DNA from: Mytilisepta virgata
Lineage: Eukaryota > Mollusca > Bivalvia > Mytilida > Mytilidae
DNA: 64,000 nucleotides
Assembly (NCBI GenBank): GCA_028015205.1
Contig: CM051516.1
Coordinates: forward strand, 49,356,230 to 49,420,229
Direction of reading: 5' to 3'
Shown: piece after piece, positions 63,001 to 64,000 of the stretch
How the letters are laid out: every line of letters starts with the position of its first letter
How positions within the stretch are numbered: position 1 is the stretch's first letter
Translations under genes and position numbers: made by a program
Notes under the pieces: generated by a model
Told to the model about the DNA's origin: nothing
The model's database searches: none
Seen by the model: the letters and a program-made list of their open reading frames with translations, nothing else

Positions 63001-64000
63001 CAGGCACTACAACGACAGAGGCAGGAACCACAACCGTGGCAGCCACAACTACAAGTGCGGCCGACACGACCATTGCAGAGATCACGACTACCACACAAGC
63101 TGCAACTACAACCCCAACAACGACTATTGCACAAGATATAACCACTACAGACGCTGCCACGACTACTGCAGCCGCCACTACAACGACAGAAGCAGGAACC
63201 ACAACCGTGGCAGCCACAACTACAAGTCCGACCGACACGACCATTGCAGAGATCACGACTACCACACAATCTGCAACTGCAACCCCAGGGGTGACAACGA
63301 CTACCCAAGCGCCAACAACGACTACTGCAGAGGATACAACCTCTACAGAAACTGCCACGACTACTGCTGCCTCCACTAGAACGACAGAAGCAGGAACCAC
63401 AACCGCGGCAGCCACAACTACAAGTGCGGCCGACACGACCACTGCAGAAGTCACGAGCACCACACAATCTGCAACTACAACCGCAGGGGCGACAACGACC
63501 ACAGAAGCGGCAACTACGAGTATTGCACAAGATACAACCACTACAGACGGTGCCACGACTACTGCTGCCGCCACTACAACAACAGAAGCAGGAACCAAAA
63601 CCGTGGCAGCCACAACTACAAGTGCGGCTGACACCACTACTGGAGAGATCACGACTACCACACAATCTGCAACTACAACCCCAGGGGCGACAACGACTAC
63701 CCAAGCGCCAACAACGACTACTGCACAAGATACAACCTCTACAGAAACTGCCACGACTACTGCTGCCGCCACTACAACGACAGGAGCAGGAACCACAACC
63801 GTGGCAGCCACAACTACAAGTGCGGCCGACACGACCACTGCAGAGGTCACGACCACCACACAAGCTGCAACTGCAACCGAAGGGGCGACAACGACCACCC
63901 AAGCGCCAACTACGACTATTGCACAAGATACAACCACCACAGAAGCTGCGACGACTACTGCTGCCGCCACTACAACGACAGGAGCAGGAACCACAACCGT
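18000..64000 (+). CDS. Giant secreted Thr/Ala-repeat mucin-like protein (five exons, 3' end beyond window)
   Basis: Model: join of 18000-18033, 19909-20061, 20535-20624, 21786-21833 and 31588 to beyond 64000. Every junction has GT..AG borders and phase 1. The start Met opens a signal peptide: MKFKVLG, a hydrophobic run through SALTSL, and VFA before a likely cut at STT. About 95 Thr/Ser-rich residues follow, then the 66-residue repeat domain. At least about 10,900 residues lie in the window with no stop. The repeats are about 53% Thr and 24% Ala, acidic, with no Cys, aromatics, Lys or Arg. That is what a densely O-glycosylated mucin domain looks like; the likely place is extracellular mucus, cuticle or matrix. 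No C-terminal domain (vWD, cystine knot, membrane anchor) is visible because the gene continues. It is named by composition only; the exact family is unknown. Confidence 0.85.
18034..19908. other. Intron after coding exon 1
   Basis: AT-rich, with GTAAGT and TTATTACAG borders. It contains a homopolymer A run near 19841-19854. No repeat element or nested gene was recognised, and the open frame at 18200-18400 has no features. Confidence 0.7.
19909..20061 (+). CDS. Mucin gene, exon 2 (end of signal peptide, start of Thr/Ser leader)
   Basis: Acceptor TATTATTATTACAG, donor ACAG before GTTTGT (GT at 20062). The exon is 153 bp, phase 1 at both ends. It encodes VSALTSLVFA, finishing the signal peptide, then Thr-rich sequence with TTSTTDVTT, TSPTNGQTTTTN and NKSTT. 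NKS is a possible N-glycosylation sequon. The abrupt switch from Leu/Val/Phe to Thr/Ser at VFA-STT fits signal peptidase cleavage. Confidence 0.88.
20062..20534. other. Intron after exon 2
   Basis: 473 bp, AT-rich, ending in TTTTTGTAG. The open frame at 20170-20367 lies wholly inside it and has no recognisable features. Confidence 0.75.
20535..20624 (+). CDS. Mucin gene, exon 3
   Basis: 90 bp, phase 1-1, between TTTTTGTAG and AAAG/GTATGA. It encodes DSLTSFLTSTKSTL, then SSTESTAGEITTLTTK. It is Ser/Thr-rich but less pure than the later repeats, with Lys and Phe present, as in a leader region. Confidence 0.83.
20625..21785. other. Intron after exon 3
   Basis: About 1.16 kb, AT-rich with a moderately GC-rich patch at 20690-20940 (a minus-strand open frame there has no recognisable domain) and another near 21130-21240. 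No element was identified. Confidence 0.7.
21786..21833 (+). CDS. Mucin gene, exon 4 (48 bp micro-exon)
   Basis: 16 residues, D-STTASLRTTTKDTTT. Acceptor AATATTTTACAG, donor ACAG before GTAGGT (GT at 21834), phase 1-1. The DSTT start and TTTG end match the edges of neighbouring exons, so small symmetric Thr exons look like repeated modules. Confidence 0.82.
22394..22543. mobile_element. Fold-back MITE, about 60-bp arms
   Basis: ATAATCAGTCATGGT at the left pairs with ACCATGACTGATTAT at the right. Inside, GGACAATTCCACCCTCGGGT pairs exactly with ACCCGAGGGTGGAATTGTCC read on the other arm (CTCGGGTGGAATTGTCC). Loop of about 30 bp. Non-coding, in the large intron. Confidence 0.8.
24525..24623. mobile_element. 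Short hairpin MITE-like palindrome
   Basis: TGTTACCGATTGC (24525-24537) pairs with GCAATCGGTAACA (24611-24623), and ATTGCTATCGTAAAC (24542-24556) pairs with GTTTACGATAGCAAT (24579-24593). The 99-bp structure is mostly stem. It overlaps a meaningless 88-codon minus-strand open frame. Confidence 0.75.
25034..25131. repeat. 98-bp palindrome with no spacer
   Basis: The 49-base left arm and the 49-base right arm are reverse complements with one mismatch (ACTGTAAC against GTTATAGT). They meet at AACAACCGGTTGTT with no loop. It is far longer than chance would give in AT-rich DNA. It could be a MITE reduced to its inverted repeats or a cruciform-forming site. Confidence 0.9.
25530..25560 (+). repeat. 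Poly-C then poly-A tract
   Basis: About 18 C followed by about 13 A. Low-complexity sequence, likely length-polymorphic and prone to sequencing error. Confidence 0.85.
27926..28073. mobile_element. MITE remnant with GCAGTGGCGGATCC ends
   Basis: GCAGTGGCGGATCC (27926-27939) and GGATCCGCCTTTGC (28060-28073) form inverted ends, with an inner GGGGGCATCCCCC hairpin at 27948-27960. The GTGGCGGATCC terminus is widespread in invertebrate MITEs (from memory). The interior is AT-rich and non-coding. Confidence 0.7.
28112..28410 (+). repeat. Degenerate tandem repeat, about 75-130 bp period
   Basis: Three diverged copies share TAATCATGCAAGGTTTTGGTG-like cores (near 28117, 28196 and 28324) followed by TAGAAATAGTGCATTTATAAAT-like stretches. 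Unit lengths vary. Non-coding. Confidence 0.5.
28785..28871 (+). repeat. 22-bp minisatellite, cluster 1
   Basis: About four units of GATTCGCACGTTACACG plus a variable five-base linker (CACAC, GACAA, CAAAC). The same unit occurs in the same orientation at 30132-30217. Confidence 0.75.
30132..30217 (+). repeat. 22-bp minisatellite, cluster 2
   Basis: About four units matching cluster 1 (GATTCACACGTTACACG, GATTCGCACGTTACACG), 1.3 kb away in the same orientation. Short inverted ends flank the pair (see findings), which may make the segment 28748-30252 one element. Confidence 0.75.
31286..31326 (+). pseudogene. Out-of-phase Thr-coding micro-exon (relict or poison exon)
   Basis: After an AG at 31284-31285, phase-1 reading gives D-TTTMTTSTTITEE, the same composition and same opening codon type as the other small exons. 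The only suitable donor is GAA before GTAACG at 31327, which makes the exon 41 bp, not a multiple of three. Intact sister exons are 153, 90 and 48 bp. One extra G before the donor would restore phase 1. As it stands, inclusion would shift the giant exon into a frame that stops after about 80 codons. It may be a dead exon, a regulatory poison exon or a one-base assembly error. Confidence 0.45.
31588..64000 (+). CDS. Mucin gene, giant repeat exon (at least 32.4 kb, open to the window end)
   Basis: Acceptor TATTAACTTGACAG ends at 31587; phase 1, first residues ENAEVTSTT. The frame (codons starting at multiples of 3, for example GCA at 31593) stays in phase at every point checked to 63840, and I saw no TAA, TAG or TGA in it. 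The 66-residue unit opens AEVTTTTQ, passes QAPTTTTAQD, STETATTTAA and TEAGTTTVAATTT, and closes SAADTTT. About 160 units fit. Length variants lose or gain multiples of three, often 7 residues. In-frame Met occurs as TTMTEAG in many units. No Cys domain interrupts the array. No splice signals with coding continuity were noticed inside, so it is taken as one exon, though cryptic introns cannot be excluded. Confidence 0.88.
32187..33332 (+). repeat. 573-bp higher-order repeat, two full copies and a partial third
   Basis: Two 198-bp units plus one 177-bp unit form a 573-bp block at 32187-32759. It is repeated at 32760-33332 with only a few substitutions, and the match continues to about 33,700 in a partial third copy. 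The 177-bp unit lacks 7 residues just before TETATTTAA, which makes it a clear marker. Confidence 0.88.
41040..46391 (+). repeat. About 5.35-kb higher-order repeat, copy 1
   Basis: The block matches 46,392 onward at an offset of 5,352-5,355 bp; the offset changes once by one codon. By comparing readings of the two copies, only about five residues differ over 2.8 kb. Edges are approximate: to the left, near 40,980, several differences accumulate. Confidence 0.85.
46392..53720 (+). repeat. About 5.35-kb higher-order repeat, copy 2, enlarged by an internal duplication
   Basis: It follows copy 1 at +5,355 to about 50,200, then again at +7,332 from about 52,170 to 53,720. The extra 1,977 bp is a nested duplication. 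Divergence starts near 53,745. Confidence 0.85.
48351..52304 (+). repeat. Nested 1,977-bp tandem duplication
   Basis: GCAGTCACTA at 48351 and at 50328 begin matching blocks 1,977 bp apart, nearly identical over their length. 1,977 is divisible by three, so the frame is kept. The junction at about 50,217-50,327 is a hybrid that copies sequence from 198 bp upstream. Confidence 0.85.
56734..64000 (+). repeat. About 4.39-kb tandem duplication, second copy cut by window edge
   Basis: Copy 1 is about 56,734-61,086 and copy 2 starts about 61,087. The offset drifts 4,353, 4,350, 4,347, then 4,389, each step a multiple of three. The last step comes from a 42-bp duplication near 62,281-62,330. Copies are less alike than the 5.35-kb pair. 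Confidence 0.85.

Larger units (their letters stand above)
31593..64000 (+). repeat. 198-bp tandem array (about 160 units)
   Basis: Unit starts (GCAGAGGTC or GGAGAGGTC) fall at 31593, 31791, 31989, 32187, 32385 and 32583, exactly 198 bp apart, then 177 bp to 32760. A typical unit has about 13 CpG, in sharp contrast with the AT-rich flanks. Higher-order duplications are listed separately. The array is cut by the right window edge. Confidence 0.95.

Noticed and set aside
55850..63994. Minus-strand Val/Ala-rich open frames (including 55850-60337 and 60368-63994), like hydrophobic or membrane repeat proteins
   Set aside because: Val comes from reverse-read ACN codons. Composition and periodicity follow the 198-bp unit exactly, so these are shadows.
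31593..64000. CRISPR array
   Set aside because: Units are contiguous 198-bp coding repeats without unique spacers, in eukaryotic intron-containing DNA.

Overview
The window looks like nuclear DNA of a bivalve mollusc. The evidence is AT-rich, intron-containing sequence dense with fold-back MITEs, a tRNA-headed SINE with a conserved central domain, a GGACGACGCC minisatellite followed by a hairpin of a kind I associate with bivalve genomes, GGGAGATAA-type repeats and an APE-type LINE. Nothing points to a prokaryote. Species cannot be decided from sequence alone.

Layout. Positions 1-9,350 hold no convincing gene, only repeats: an inverted-repeat cluster at 1-226, a MITE at 1281-1439, a minisatellite plus hairpin at 7601-7725, and a SINE at 8297-8562 with 13-bp target-site duplications. 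From about 9,356 to 13,335 lies a 5'-truncated LINE on the minus strand. It has an ORF1 C-terminal piece, an APE endonuclease and a reverse transcriptase with intact YADD and a CCHC knuckle. One in-frame TAG and one homopolymer frameshift interrupt it. A second, badly decayed LINE (13,491-14,930) follows it with a matching 3' end. From 14,931 to 17,950 the DNA is AT-rich with two more fold-back elements.

The main gene starts at ATG 18000 on the plus strand. Four short exons (18000-18033, 19909-20061, 20535-20624, 21786-21833) and one giant exon (31588 to beyond 64000) join with good splice sites, all in phase 1. They encode a split signal peptide, a short Thr/Ser-rich leader and then a Thr/Ala repeat domain. 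That domain is a single reading frame open for more than 32.4 kb, with no stop before the window ends, so any caller that needs a stop codon will miss it. The basic unit is 66 residues (198 bp), about half Thr and a quarter Ala, acidic, without Cys, aromatic residues, Lys or Arg. The predicted product is a secreted mucin-like protein of at least about 10,900 residues, incomplete at its C-terminus.

The array has several levels of order: 198-bp units, a 573-bp three-unit repeat, a 1,977-bp duplication nested in a roughly 5.35-kb tandem duplication whose copies are almost identical, and a roughly 4.39-kb tandem duplication at the right edge. All length changes I checked are multiples of three. 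Long open frames on the other strand (Val/Ala-rich and Cys/Ser/Arg-rich) and in another plus frame (Gln/Leu/Pro-rich) are compositional shadows of this repeat. The most interesting targets are the giant mucin exon and its higher-order evolution, a 41-bp Thr-coding micro-exon at 31286-31326 that is one base out of phase, the LINE whose two ORFs share a frame across one TAG, and a 98-bp spacer-less palindrome in the last intron.
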